From Emmonsiellopsis sp. PD_33 (taxonomy: Eukaryota > Ascomycota > Eurotiomycetes > Onygenales > Ajellomycetaceae): 64,000 nucleotides of DNA. The notes beneath the pieces were generated by a model, which worked only from the letters and a program-made list of their open reading frames with translations, was not told the origin of the DNA and did not search any database. A program made the translations under genes and the position numbers. The DNA is taken from assembly GCA_032988165.1 (NCBI GenBank), contig JANTQF010000008.1, forward strand, positions 186,001 through 250,000, in the 5' to 3' direction. This document shows, one piece after another, positions 22,372 through 32,578 of this stretch (positions are counted from its first letter, which is position 1; each line of letters starts with the position of its first letter).

Positions 22372-22490
22372 CTAGTCTTCGAAATCATATATATAATCCG
22401 AAGGTTGTGCCATATATATCTGTGATTTGCGATGTGGAGGGAGAATAGAGGGGATGAGGCGGACGTTGCAGGGGCTTATATAGGCTTTGA
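22372..22490 (-). promoter_or_regulatory. candidate minus-strand promoter with 13-codon ORF
   Basis: On the minus strand a strongly CT-rich tract (about 22760 down to 22490) is followed by TATATAAG (22482-22475), then by a short leader and an ATG at 22413 that opens a 13-residue frame ending in TAG at 22372 (MAQPSDYIYDFED). The order CT tract, TATA box, leader resembles a fungal core promoter. What it drives is unknown; the short frame could be an upstream ORF or chance. Confidence 0.3.
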
Positions 22491-23383
22491 ATGAAGCATG
22501 TAGGAATATGGGAAGCAAAAGAGCAAACAAATGAAAAAAAGAAAAGAGAAGCGAAGATCCGTGGGAAGTTTCGGGCAAATAGAAAGCCAACCAACCTAAG
22601 GAGGGCAGGATGTCTGAGTATACCAAAGTCAAACTTGCCCAAGGGAGGATGGTCGGAAGTGTCAATGGCATACATTGATCGTGACCGTCTTGCTTGCTGT
22701 AGGGGATGCAAGCTCGTAAACAGGCGAGAGAATAAGGGATCCAGAATAGATAAGGAAAGCAAGCACACAAATAAGCTATGCTGTGCATAACGATGAAAGA
22801 AAAGCCTCACAACTGAACTATGAAGCCAAACTTGGATGGAAAGAAAACAGCAAACAAACCAAGACAGGCAGAACAAACCAGAGTTGCAAAGGACCAAGAT
22901 AGGTGATATCGCATACCAATCAGCCCAGGTTGATTAGATATTAGCCGTGAATGTTTGATATAGCTATGCCATACCGGCCGGGAATCAAGCAGCAGTTGTA
23001 CTTCAAAAGAAGTGCGGATGAAATCGGTCGCTCGGCAGACAGATCTGAAGACTAGCAAACTAAACCCAAGACTCACCTCACCGTCTAGCAAATCCGGCAT
23101 CTAGCGGGATGTTGGATACCTAACAGTAGGCTAGTTAGCAGTCAGTATGTTTGTTGGCTAGTTTGTTCTCCTTTCCGTTTGACGTTTGGCTGGAATTGCT
23201 GAATGAGAGGCCAAAAGCGATCCGCGCCTAATCAAGAGCAACATGGTACATCGAAATAATCGGTATCATGAATCAAGAACAAAAAAGGAAAGACTAAGAG
23301 AAAGAAAGGGACAAAATGTATTAGGTACGTAGTAGGTGTATGTAATAGGAACCCATACCAAAAGGAAAAAGAAAAGGGGAAGC

Positions 23384-23488
23384 AAAAAAAAAAAAAAAAA
23401 GGAAAAGAAAAAGAAAACCTCCCCTTTCCCTTTCCTATCATCATCAGGTCAGTCAACGAGCCATGCCAAACCCAAAAAAAAAAAAAAA
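23384..23488 (+). repeat. poly-A tracts in purine-rich DNA
   Basis: A run of 17 A at 23384-23400 is followed by AAAAG-type purine sequence and a second run of 15 A at 23474-23488. They lie in noncoding DNA 3' of LCB2 and look like simple-sequence expansion rather than retrotransposed poly-A tails, as no adjacent coding relic is visible. Confidence 0.75.
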
Positions 23489-24019
23489 TCCGCTCTCTTT
23501 CTGGGCATTATTATTTACCACAACACTCAAAAATAGCAACAAAAAAGAGAACAAAACGAGAATCCACCCAACCAAACCCAACCAACCCAACCAATATATC
23601 CCTTCAACCGTGTCAAACCTCTTACAAGCACAAGGATAACATGTGAGGGCATGACATGGAGGGAAGCAATGTCAGACATTAAATACACACAGAGGACAAA
23701 CCTTCCTTAGGGTTAAATGTACCAACCAGCACTTGGCAGGTCGCTTTCCTATACGACACAGGTTTGAGGTATGGAAGAACAAAAACGCGGTATTATAGCG
23801 GTCTAGGGAAGAGTTGATAAAAACAAGTAAGGTACAGGGAAGACAAGCAGGGCCCATGGAAAAAGGCATTAGGTGTGAAACCAAAAGGTTTGAGGTGCAT
23901 TCGAAGGTTATCGGGAAACGAAGGGTAAAGTTGGACTTTGGGACGGCCGGATACCTATCGACCGTCGCGTGCCTTAGGAAACGAGGCGACATGTAACGTA
24001 GGATCAGAGTCGGGAGATA

Positions 24020-24237
24020 TTATGGCATCGCGACAGCCAGAAAAGATCGTGCCGACGGCGTTGTTCCATAACTAGTATTTGGAGAGTTGGCAGTCTGGGT
24101 GCCCGCGTTGCACAACGACCCTTGTTGAGAACAGCTTGTCGAACCTCGGCCACTGCAGGAAAGAAATGAAGTTACAAAGGCCAAAACGAAATGAACCCTC
24201 ACCACGCCGACGACACAACACATCGATGCAAATATTC
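24020..24237 (-). other. possible short spliced transcript or LCB2 3' UTR intron
   Basis: Downstream of LCB2 on the same strand there is a clean 50-nt intron candidate: donor GTGAGG starting at 24202, pyrimidine-rich tract and acceptor CTGCAG ending at 24153. Joining an ATG near 24237 across it gives a frame of about 50 residues that is basic (CRRRV, MEQRRRHDLFW) and unlike any family I know. It could be an intron in the 3' untranslated region of LCB2, a tiny gene, or chance. Confidence 0.25.
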
Positions 24238-24521
24238 ATTGCTTAGGAAGCCTGTCGGAACCGAGGAGATCCATATTAGGTAAAACCGAAAACACCAGTC
24301 AACAACCAACACCACTGACACAGCAGTATCATGCAACTCCGACAATAGTGACGAACGAGTGAAATCTAAGACGTAGAGTTTGGGAGGGCGATCCGACAGG
24401 GAAGTATCACGGAATAACTCCGTAAGACCGCATTCGTATAACTGTGTAATCCCGGCAAAACAAGTATCACAGTGACCTGCACGGATCCGGGCTGCCGGGA
24501 ATAAATGGTAGCTGTACGATA

Positions 24522-26564
24522 TCATCGAAGGGGAATCTTGACATCCTGTACACCACGCCTGACGACGTCCTCATATTTCCATCTAGGAGGAATAAGAGGC
24601 AAGGGGTTTTTGCTAGTCTGCTGATCCCGTTCGTCCGGCTCGACACCCCCATTTTCTGGTAGTGGGAGTGCTCCACCAGCAACGCCGCTAGAGAATTTGA
24701 GCTGCAATACATTCCCGATCTCGTCGCACGCTAGAAGCAGGCGGTCAAGATCTTCTTTAGTGTGGGCCGCGGAGACGCAAAATCGAGCTCTCGATGAGAC
24801 CAAGGGAGTGGCCGGATATCCAACAACGACAATGGAGATCTTTCGCTTGAGCATTTCATGGGAAAAGGCCGGCATTTTGGCTGGGTTGAAAAGGAGAAGG
24901 GGAATGATAGGGGAGTCGTCATTGCCATAAACGATAAAACCAAGGCGCTTCAATCCGAGACGCAGATAGCGGGAGTTGAAAGCCAATCTTTGTAGTCGTT
25001 CTTCGCCCTCACCAGGTACGATATCGCCATTAATGATTCTTAGGGAAGTCGAAATTTGTGCAAGGACTGGCGGGGTTGGAGTTTCGCCATAGAACACGGC
25101 CGCGTTTGATGCCCGTAGTTTATCAATGATATGTTTATCCGCCGCGATGTATCCACCGTTCGCACCAAACGACTTTGTCAGGGTTCCCATGAGAATATCG
25201 ACCTCTTTTGTGTCAACGCCAAAGTAATCACAGACACCCTTTCCTTTAGGTCCAATGGCGCCAATTGAGTGGGCTTCGTCGACAAAAAGGTTGAACTTGT
25301 ACTTCTTTTTTAGAGCAAGCATTCCGGGGAGGTTGACCATGGTGCCCTCCATAGAATAAAGGCCCTCGACGACAATTAGAATCTTCTTCCACGGGCGATG
25401 GGTGCGGGGTTGACCTTGGGAAATGACTTCGCGCAACTTCTTTTCTAGGGCTTTCATGTCGTTGTGCTTAAACATTTCAATCGAGGCGCCAGATAGACGA
25501 GCGCCAAACCGGATAGATGCATGATTTAGCTCATCGGAGATGATCAGACATCCCTTGCCCACCAATGCTGAGAAGACACTCGCATTGGTTCCGAAGCCCA
25601 TAGAGAATACCATCGAGGCTTCCTTGCCAACAAATCTGGCAACCAAATCTTCCACCTCGACATGGAGGTCTTGGGTTCCCGCATCGACCCTAGTGCCAGA
25701 CGAACTGATTCCATATCTTTTGATGGTTTCCTCGACAGCGTCAGCACAAGGGCCCTCAGACTGCGCGAACCCAAGGTAGTTGTAGGAGCTCATATTCAAT
25801 GTATCCGTGGTAGTACCTGTGAAATGGAAGTGGCGGTTTTGGTCATCGCTCGTCCGATCAATCAAGGTGATATATCGGCCAGGCACCCCTGTCACAGGAC
25901 GTTCAAAGCAGTCATTGATGCGCAGCTTGAGACGTCGGACATAAAAATTATCGAAATCACTGTTTAGCGCGCCATACCCGTTCCGAGGTTTCAGATGTCT
26001 GTAATTTTCTTCCCTAAATCTTTTGCCAAAGAAATCGCGCACGTGCCCAAAAGCTATTAGGATTAAGTAGCTGATATAGGTTGTAAAGAGATAGAAATAC
26101 GGCGGTTCGTCCATCACAGGTTCTGGGAACTCTCCACCCTGGTGCTGGGATGTATATCGGTGGCTAGGATGGCCAATGGGGCCGAATTGAGCATGCTGCT
26201 TGGCCAGACGACGGGTCTCCCCGGGCGAAGGCGGCTGAAAGAGCGTGGTAGGTGGGTCGTCCATGTTGGCGCTGTCTGCGGTGGCAGTAGAGAGCGATAT
26301 GGTCGGTAGGGACAGTGAGGGCGAACTGATGGACTGGTTGTTAGGATTAATGGTGCCTCCGCTGGCCGCAAGCAGCGCGGACTGGGCAGTCTGGGGCTCC
26401 GCTTTGGCCTTGGGCGAGGTGGAAAACAGCTGGCTCAATCGATTGGATTTCCCAGACGAAGGCTTGGTAGGGAGGCTGCCGCCCTTTTCGCTCGTAGACG
26501 AAAAGGACGGCGGGATGGCGGAAGGGGACGTGCTGGCGAAGGGATTGTTAGGTCGACGAGGCAT
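24522..26564 (-). CDS. LCB2: serine palmitoyltransferase subunit 2
   Basis: PLP-dependent subunit of serine palmitoyltransferase, which condenses serine and palmitoyl-CoA to 3-ketosphinganine in the ER, the first step of sphingolipid synthesis; works with Lcb1. A single exon gives 680 residues. Residues 1-150 are Ser/Pro-rich and disordered. A membrane segment lies at about 154-170 (FYLFTTYISYLILIAFG). The aminotransferase fold follows: NYLGF, GTRVDAGTQDLHVEVEDLVA, DELNHASIRFGARLSGA, FVDEAHSIGAIG, and the Schiff-base lysine Lys464 in GTLTKSFGANGGY. The C-terminal GYPATPLVSSRARFCVSAAH is intact, so it should be active. The start is the first ATG. Divergent from the hydrolase gene at 28416. Confidence 0.97.
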   Translation of the reverse strand: MPRRPNNPFASTSPSAIPPSFSSTSEKGGSLPTKPSSGKSNRLSQLFSTSPKAKAEPQTAQSALLAASGGTINPNNQSISSPSLSLPTISLSTATADSANMDDPPTTLFQPPSPGETRRLAKQHAQFGPIGHPSHRYTSQHQGGEFPEPVMDEPPYFYLFTTYISYLILIAFGHVRDFFGKRFREENYRHLKPRNGYGALNSDFDNFYVRRLKLRINDCFERPVTGVPGRYITLIDRTSDDQNRHFHFTGTTTDTLNMSSYNYLGFAQSEGPCADAVEETIKRYGISSSGTRVDAGTQDLHVEVEDLVARFVGKEASMVFSMGFGTNASVFSALVGKGCLIISDELNHASIRFGARLSGASIEMFKHNDMKALEKKLREVISQGQPRTHRPWKKILIVVEGLYSMEGTMVNLPGMLALKKKYKFNLFVDEAHSIGAIGPKGKGVCDYFGVDTKEVDILMGTLTKSFGANGGYIAADKHIIDKLRASNAAVFYGETPTPPVLAQISTSLRIINGDIVPGEGEERLQRLAFNSRYLRLGLKRLGFIVYGNDDSPIIPLLLFNPAKMPAFSHEMLKRKISIVVVGYPATPLVSSRARFCVSAAHTKEDLDRLLLACDEIGNVLQLKFSSGVAGGALPLPENGGVEPDERDQQTSKNPLPLIPPRWKYEDVVRRGVQDVKIPLR

Positions 26565-28415
26565 TTCAGGATCAAACGACAGGACAGTAGGAAGCGTGGA
26601 GAGTCAGCCCAGAGCCGGAGTTTGCGGCGGTTGACCTGGGGCAGCGGTTCGCAATCGGCCCAGCTCGCCGTCGCTGGCAAGCACGCGGTGGTACAGAAAG
26701 AGGGCAGTGTCGAGGGGCGGCGGAACTAAACTCGCCTACAAGCCACACGACACACAAAGTTAGTTGCGGGATGGCAAGACGGAGGACGAAAGACACGCGG
26801 ACGGCTGGGAGAAACAAAGAAGCCCACGCAGCGAGGCAGCACGAGCACGGCAAAAGGGGCTCAACAAAGCAGGAATTTGCACGCACCCAACGATCCGAGA
26901 GGAGCCGGAGAAACGAGCTAGGGATGCACCAAGGCGCTCAGACGCAGCAATTCAGGCGGAGGATGCAGCGAAGCATCTCCCTGGCACACACGGGCGGGAT
27001 GGCGGATGCTGGAGCGTGTTGAAGGAGACGATGATGTCGAGCAGCGAGAGCAGACGTCGGGAGAGCAAAAACCCTGCGGCGAGTTGAGGCTGAACCAGAA
27101 GCGAGTTTTTGCCGATGGGCCCTGGTACACGGTACCGTAAATTACGCCGGTTGCAGGCGCGGATGGTGGGAATTGCCGGGCCCATCGCCGCGAATTGGGG
27201 CCTCTGATTGGGCAGATGGCGGTGTCTGAACCTTAATCCAACCCTCATGAAACGCAGATTACACAACGTGACAATACACAGCCCCCGGAGACCTCGGTGT
27301 CCGACATTAATAATCACATTCTAGAGAGACGAGATAGCAAGAAAGTGTGATTAGTTGCTGATGGTGAGTTGTTGGATGCAGGACTCAGGAAACAAAAAAC
27401 AAGAAGAAACACCTTCATTTCCAAAATCCCAATTCCAACCAGCCAAGCAATTCCAGATGTCCAGAGAGGCTGGCACAGTGGAGTCGATCCTTACTCAGGG
27501 GCGCCTTTTTTGGGTTTCCGCTCCTTCGCTCGCAATCAGTGCCCCTTGCAATGAGAGGGAACTTTGGCGGTGGGCAATGGACCTTTGATATTGTTCATCA
27601 GTTTTATGCTCAGCGGATTTTATTGCCGATCGCCTGGGCCAGCGAACCAGCCTTCAGAATGTGGTATGGCAGTTCAAGAATCGAATACAAACACAAAATC
27701 CCAAATGGCTTCGCTGCGCAGATCTCATCCTTCAATGCCATTTTTAAAGCTGTCCCCAAGTGCATCCATGTCGGAAGATATTTAAGATATCAGTGGATAT
27801 TTTGCGCTATGTATGTATTTTGTGGTAAAGCGGGTTGTAACAATGGAAAGTCACGTGTTTTCAGTACATCAACATCAACCTTCCATATGTATTTCATGCA
27901 TCCAACTCTGAAAGAAGCAGCTCATTCTTCTTATTATCCAAAAGGCAAATCCCCATGTCTCCCTCCAAGTCCAGAACCAGCTAGCTAGGGTTGGTTGGTG
28001 CTAGCCAGTAAATGAGAGGAAATTCGCATGCAAGAAGCGGGGTATATCTGCTTTTCTTGTGATAGAGGGGTCCAAAAGCTCCCATCCCAACCCCGCCCCT
28101 TGCCTCCCTACTGCCCATTTTATATTGCTCTCCAGCAAGCCTTATACAGAACTTTTGCTTAAAATCGTCTTATTAGAAGAGAAGACCAGTCCGCATATTC
28201 AGGTTCTTTTTCCCACGGGCCAGGCGTTGTTGAAGCGCAGGGACGGAACATCACACAGGGAGGGGCATATCAGGCACAAGAGACAGACATACACGAATCG
28301 TTGATCGACCATCCGGCAGCTGAGAACAGGCTTTTTCTTATCTAAACCTGCCTATCCAAACATCCAAACATCCAAACATCCGAAGTCCACACAACAAATA
28401 CATAGACAAAGGAAC
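26565..28415. promoter_or_regulatory. divergent intergenic region, LCB2 and hydrolase promoters
   Basis: 1.85 kb between outward-facing genes. The LCB2-proximal part is GC-rich; the other part holds CACGTG at 27852-27857 and, just before the hydrolase ATG, the octamer repeat described separately. Short frames on both strands have no domain. No gene is supported. Confidence 0.4.
28354..28381. repeat. octamer microsatellite ATCCAAAC x3.5
   Basis: Three and a half tandem copies of ATCCAAAC end 34 bp before the ATG of the hydrolase gene, so they fall in its leader or core promoter. Repeat number is likely to vary between isolates. Confidence 0.9.
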
Positions 28416-29384
28416 ATGACCAACTCCCCACCGCACCCCCCCTCCCCCACCCCCTTCCCAAAACCAACCATCATCCCCCCGCGCGGTCCGCACACCCACA
28501 CCCTCATCCTCTTACATGGCCGGGGCGACAGCTCTCTCGACTTCAGCACGGACCTAATAACCCTCTCCCTCCCCATCCCCTCCAACCCATCCCTCAACAC
28601 GCTCCCCCAGCGCTTCCCCGGGCTGAAATTCATCTTCCCCAGCGCGAAGCTCGGCCGCTCCACCGCGTCGGGAAACGTGGTGATGCCGCAATGGTTCGAT
28701 CTGGAGACGCTGGACCCGCCGCATGCGATGGAGCATGAGTTGCAGAAGGATGGGTTACGGGCTTCGGTGAATTACCTGCTCGAGCTGGTGAGGGGGGAGG
28801 CGGAGGTGGTCGGGGCTGGGAATGTGGTTGTGGGCGGGTTGAGTCAGGGGGGAGTGGTGGCGTTGGGGGCTACGGTGGGGTTTGAAGGGGTTGACGGGGC
28901 GGCGTTGGGCGGGTGTGTGGCGATGAGTTGCTGGTTGCCCTTTCAGCGGGAGCTGATGGCGTTAGCCCGGGATGCTGATTCCAAGAATGCAGAAAATGGA
29001 AATGGAAATGGAAATGGGGGTGATGACGAAGGCGAGAGTGAAAGCGAACCCTGGCATCAACGCCGCGAAGACATCCCCACCCCGCCCCCTGCCCTCTCCC
29101 TCAAAGCTGCCAATTACTTCCGCGAAAACATCCTCGATATCCCGCCCATTCCGGGCTCCGTGCTGCCTGATTTCCCCAAATGCCCGCTGTGGATCGCCCA
29201 TGGGACGCTGGATGAGCATGTCAAGCCGCGCTTTGGCGAGGATGCCGCGAGGACTATGGAGAGGTTGGGTTGGGATGTTACGTGGATGTTGTATGATGAG
29301 TTGCAGCATTGGTATATGCCGGATGAGTTGGAGGATATGGCGACTTTTTTGAATGTGGTTGTTGGGGTGCCGGAGGCGGAATGA
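28416..29384 (+). CDS. acyl-protein thioesterase / phospholipase-carboxylesterase family hydrolase
   Basis: Alpha/beta hydrolase related to acyl-protein thioesterase and lysophospholipase, which remove palmitate from cysteines of membrane proteins or cleave lysophospholipids. A single exon of 322 residues. The oxyanion-side motif LILLHGRGDSS is at about residues 30-40, nucleophile Ser143 in GGLSQGG, acid Asp266 in HGTLDEHV and base His298 in LQHWYMPDE: the triad is complete. Against the ~230-residue core family there is a Pro-rich N-terminus and an insertion at about 188-215 made of an Asn-Gly repeat (AATGGA hexamers in DNA) and acidic residues. No signal peptide. It may be an APT1 paralogue rather than the main enzyme; substrate is unknown. 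Confidence 0.85.
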   Translation: MTNSPPHPPSPTPFPKPTIIPPRGPHTHTLILLHGRGDSSLDFSTDLITLSLPIPSNPSLNTLPQRFPGLKFIFPSAKLGRSTASGNVVMPQWFDLETLDPPHAMEHELQKDGLRASVNYLLELVRGEAEVVGAGNVVVGGLSQGGVVALGATVGFEGVDGAALGGCVAMSCWLPFQRELMALARDADSKNAENGNGNGNGGDDEGESESEPWHQRREDIPTPPPALSLKAANYFRENILDIPPIPGSVLPDFPKCPLWIAHGTLDEHVKPRFGEDAARTMERLGWDVTWMLYDELQHWYMPDELEDMATFLNVVVGVPEAE

Positions 29385-30316
29385 GCCGGGGGGGGGGCTC
29401 ACTGGGGTTCTCACGACGGTGGATTGTTGGCATTGGTTTAGGTGGGGAGGGGGGGGGGATGTGAAGAGCAGGGAGACTTTCTTCTTGTTCGGCTTCTTTT
29501 TGATGATGCGGCTTGCTTTATGGGAATTAGTGAGAGAAAAGGACAGGACTGAACCTGTTCAGACAATGTTGTTTCAAGGTTGTTGCTGTGTGATGCATGG
29601 CTATGGGAGTGATACCGGTGGAGTTGGGACCAAATACAAATAGCGTTGCTTCAATAACCTTATGCATGCATGAGACGGCGTTTTTTGTATCTCAAGGGCA
29701 TATACCTATATATATTTTTAACTTGCATAGCGATTATCTGAGCGAGCATAGTCTATTTTAGTCGAGCATGGGAATTGCTTTTTGATTCTTTGATTTATTG
29801 TAGTTTCAAAAGGGGGGAGGGAGGGTTATTGGAGTTTCTACTTTAGGTGGGATGGGTATCTCTTATGGAAAACGCGGGGTTATGAAAAATAGACTTGAGA
29901 AAGTACTATAAGAGAAACATAATCGTACTATACATTGATGCTAAGAGAGGGGAAAAAGGGGGGGAGGGATAACTAATACAGTAGTAGCTTTTGCGGCTAT
30001 CCATATATATGAGACCAAGCAAATGCCATCATGTACCGTTTATGTGCAGGGAGACATGAGACAGATATAGGAAAGAAAAAGATATCCGCCCTATCCCAAA
30101 ACAAGGGAGTCCACTGAAATGCAGGTGGAACAAGAAAGCCCACCAGCAACCAACGCTACCAATCGTACAAGATAAACCACCACGATGCCCCCCCGTCTAT
30201 CAAGATCAAAACACCATGGAGAAGAACGAACAAATGAGTTCCGCAATCCACCCCGGATGATCGATCAGACGGAGGCGGGACACTCAATTATTCCCACCAC
30301 CACTCAATCACCCCGC
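29385..30316. other. 0.9-kb convergent intergenic region
   Basis: It lies between the 3' ends of the hydrolase and MAS2. It contains G-runs near 29389 and 29449 and AT-rich sequence near 29700-29950. I see no gene; 3' untranslated sequence is the likely content. Confidence 0.5.
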
Positions 30317-32154
30317 TCACAGCCTTCCCAACTTCCACCGCGCAATCTGATCCTGAATCTGCTCCCACTGGATGGGCCGCAGAGTGGCCCCCTCCACCTC
30401 CCCCTCCTGCACAACAACAGTCGGCTTCCCCGTCCCAATGCCCTTATTATAAATATGTCCACTAAACACCTGCTTCGCGACGCGCCGGAGATCCTCAACC
30501 GTCAACGCATCAATCTTGTCACACATCTCCTTGACGCCAATCTTCCGTCCATGCACCTGCACCTGTCTTCCGAGATCCTCAAGCTCGACCATACGCGACT
30601 CAAGGTTCATCAGCAGCGAGGAGCGGAGTTGGTTCTTGGCCCTTCTGACCTCGACGAGCTGCAGGGCGGAGAAGCGGGATTCGGTCGTTAGGGCGTGCAA
30701 TTCCTTGCAGATCACCTCGACCATCGCCGTGATGCGGTCGGGCATGCAGGAGGCAGAGATGCCGAAGAGTCCGCTGTCCGTGTAGCTGAGGTTGAATGCC
30801 ATGCAGCTCTCGACCCAGCCGTGTTGGTTTAGAACGTTGGTGTAGAGGCGGGAGTACATGCCCTTGCCGGGGCCTCCGGCGGAGAAGGAGCCTCCGCCAC
30901 CTAGTAGGGTTTGGAGGGTGGCGAGCGCGTAAATGTCTGGAGAGGAAATTGGGAGGGCTTCAAAGGCGATGTGGATGTGGCTGAGGCGCGGAAGGGCGGG
31001 GTTTGCGGGGGGAGGAATGGGGGGGAGAGAAAGGAAACCACCCGTGTAGTGGGATGGTCTGTGGAGATCTAGGGTGGAGGGCTTCAGGAGGGAAGGGTCA
31101 AGGGGCGAGACTGAAGCATTGGAGGAGGCGGAAGTGGAGAGATTTTTCAGGAAGGGGACTTTGGAGAGAATTCCGGAGGAGGAGGATGGGGATGATGATG
31201 GGGGAGGAGTAGAGGATGGAGATGTAGGAAGCGTCGATGTCGTAGACGAAGGGGAAAACGAAGGTATCGACCGCATCTCTTCCTCAGAAATAGTAGTCTC
31301 CGAACCATGCCCAAAGAGCACTGGCTTCTGCCTCTTCATATCCCCAAAGTATTGTTCTGCCAACTGGACAGCATCCTGATGCGGCACGCCCGCAAACGCA
31401 ACCACCATCCTCTCCGGCTTGAAGAAGGTATTCCGATACTTCTCAACCGTAGCCCTAGTAATCTGATCCAACCTCTCCCTCGGACACAGCAGCGGATTCC
31501 CCAACGTATTATTATTATACGCCGCGATATTCACCAACTCCGGCAGAATCATCTCCGGCTTCGCCCAGAGCTCCGTAATCTCATAATCCGCCACCTCCAG
31601 CTGCTGCTGCACCTCCTCCTCGGTAATCAGCGGGTCTCTAATCGTCTCCGCCAACAGGCCCAGGGTTGTTGGCACGGTCGAGTTGAAACTAGCGGATTGG
31701 TACATGAGGGACTCGCGCGCCGACGCGCATTGTATATTTCCACCCAGCGACTCGAGCGCTTCGTACATCTGATCTCCCGTCCTTTTCGCCGTCGACTTAA
31801 ACGCCAATCTATCGATTATATGGCTGACGCCGCGGAGGCTTTCGTCCTCGTAGCGGGATCCGGCATCGACGTATACACCCACGCCCGCGAAGGGGCCCGG
31901 GAGGGATTCCGTGGCGATTCGGAGGCCATTGGGGAGTTCTGTAATTTGGTCAAGTTCGACGGGATCCTAGACGCATGGTTTGCGGTTAGCACTTTTTTGT
32001 CTGGCTGGTGGACAACCTCCGTGTAGATTTGCGGATAGGACAAGCTAACCTTGGAAGGGGTCTCTATTTGAGTGGACAAGGCTCTTGAGAGGGCTCGTGG
32101 TGCTCGGATAAGCGGTCTCGCCGACACGGCGGCTCTAGTTGCTAACCGACGCAT
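30317..32154 (-). CDS. MAS2: mitochondrial processing peptidase alpha subunit
   Basis: Substrate-binding subunit of the matrix protease that removes presequences from imported proteins; pairs with the catalytic beta subunit. Exon 1 is 32154-32050 and exon 2 31966-30317, with an 83-nt intron (donor GTTAGC, branch GCTAAC, acceptor TAG); 584 residues. The N-terminus (MRRLATRAAVSARPLIRAPR) is a classic presequence. The M16 fold is clear (ITELPNGLRIATESLPGPFA), but the zinc site HxxEH is replaced by SHIIDRLAF, as expected for alpha. The glycine-rich substrate loop LLGGGGSFSAGGPGKGMYSR is near residue 390. An extra ~75-residue Ser/Pro/Thr-rich insertion lies near 240-320. Functionally it meets TOM22, 3.6 kb away, in the import pathway. 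Confidence 0.95.
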
Positions 32155-32578
32155 GATAACGGGCGTTCTTTTTGGAAGCAGAACTAGAGTCGACTCGATG
32201 TAGATGTCGGCGATGAGCTTGATGGAAGAAAAATATGCGGACGGAGCAGCAGGGATTAGGTCATCCTTGATGGTGGCCTGACCGCTTTTGGCAGAATATT
32301 GCTTGGCGATGTTGCTGAGTAAGCATACAGCAGAGGAGGACAGGGAGGAATAGTAGAACGGGAAATATCGTCGGACAATGCAAATGATATTTGAGGACCT
32401 GGGAATCCAGGGGTTTATTGCGTATAACATAATACATGGCCGAAAATCAATAGTGGTAATTATGTAGATTTGATTGCTTTCTAGACTTCACTCTCTACTA
32501 TCTATAGGGGGGTTCTAATAGAAAGCATGAGAACATAAAAAGACGGTAAAAAACGAAAGGGATATAAATATAAACGAA
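32155..32578. promoter_or_regulatory. MAS2 promoter / AACS 3' region
   Basis: 424 bp between two leftward genes. It must hold the MAS2 promoter and leader and the 3' end of acetoacetyl-CoA synthetase. I see no distinctive motif. Confidence 0.4.

Larger units (their letters stand above)
17578..24521. other. 6.9-kb gene-free interval between convergent genes
   Basis: The plus-strand PQ-loop gene ends on its left and the minus-strand LCB2 gene ends on its right, so neither should need promoter sequence here. No frame shows a domain, signal or coherent composition. What I see: two partial tandem duplications (18598-18877 and 21340-21520), poly-A and purine tracts near 23384 and 23474, a run of TATA-like sequences between 20.5 and 22.5 kb, a candidate minus-strand promoter near 22475, and an intron-like 50-nt segment near 24153-24202. 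The best reading is one or more unrecognised noncoding or very short-coding transcripts. Confidence 0.5.

Noticed and set aside
22372..22897. Two overlapping hydrophobic frames (138 and 170 codons) on the minus strand
   Set aside because: Both arise from CT-rich DNA read as Leu/Ser/Phe/Pro; the tract looks like a promoter or leader rather than a membrane protein.
23384..23488. Poly-A tracts as remnants of a retrotransposon
   Set aside because: No reverse transcriptase, integrase or target-site duplication is visible nearby; simple-sequence expansion is sufficient.
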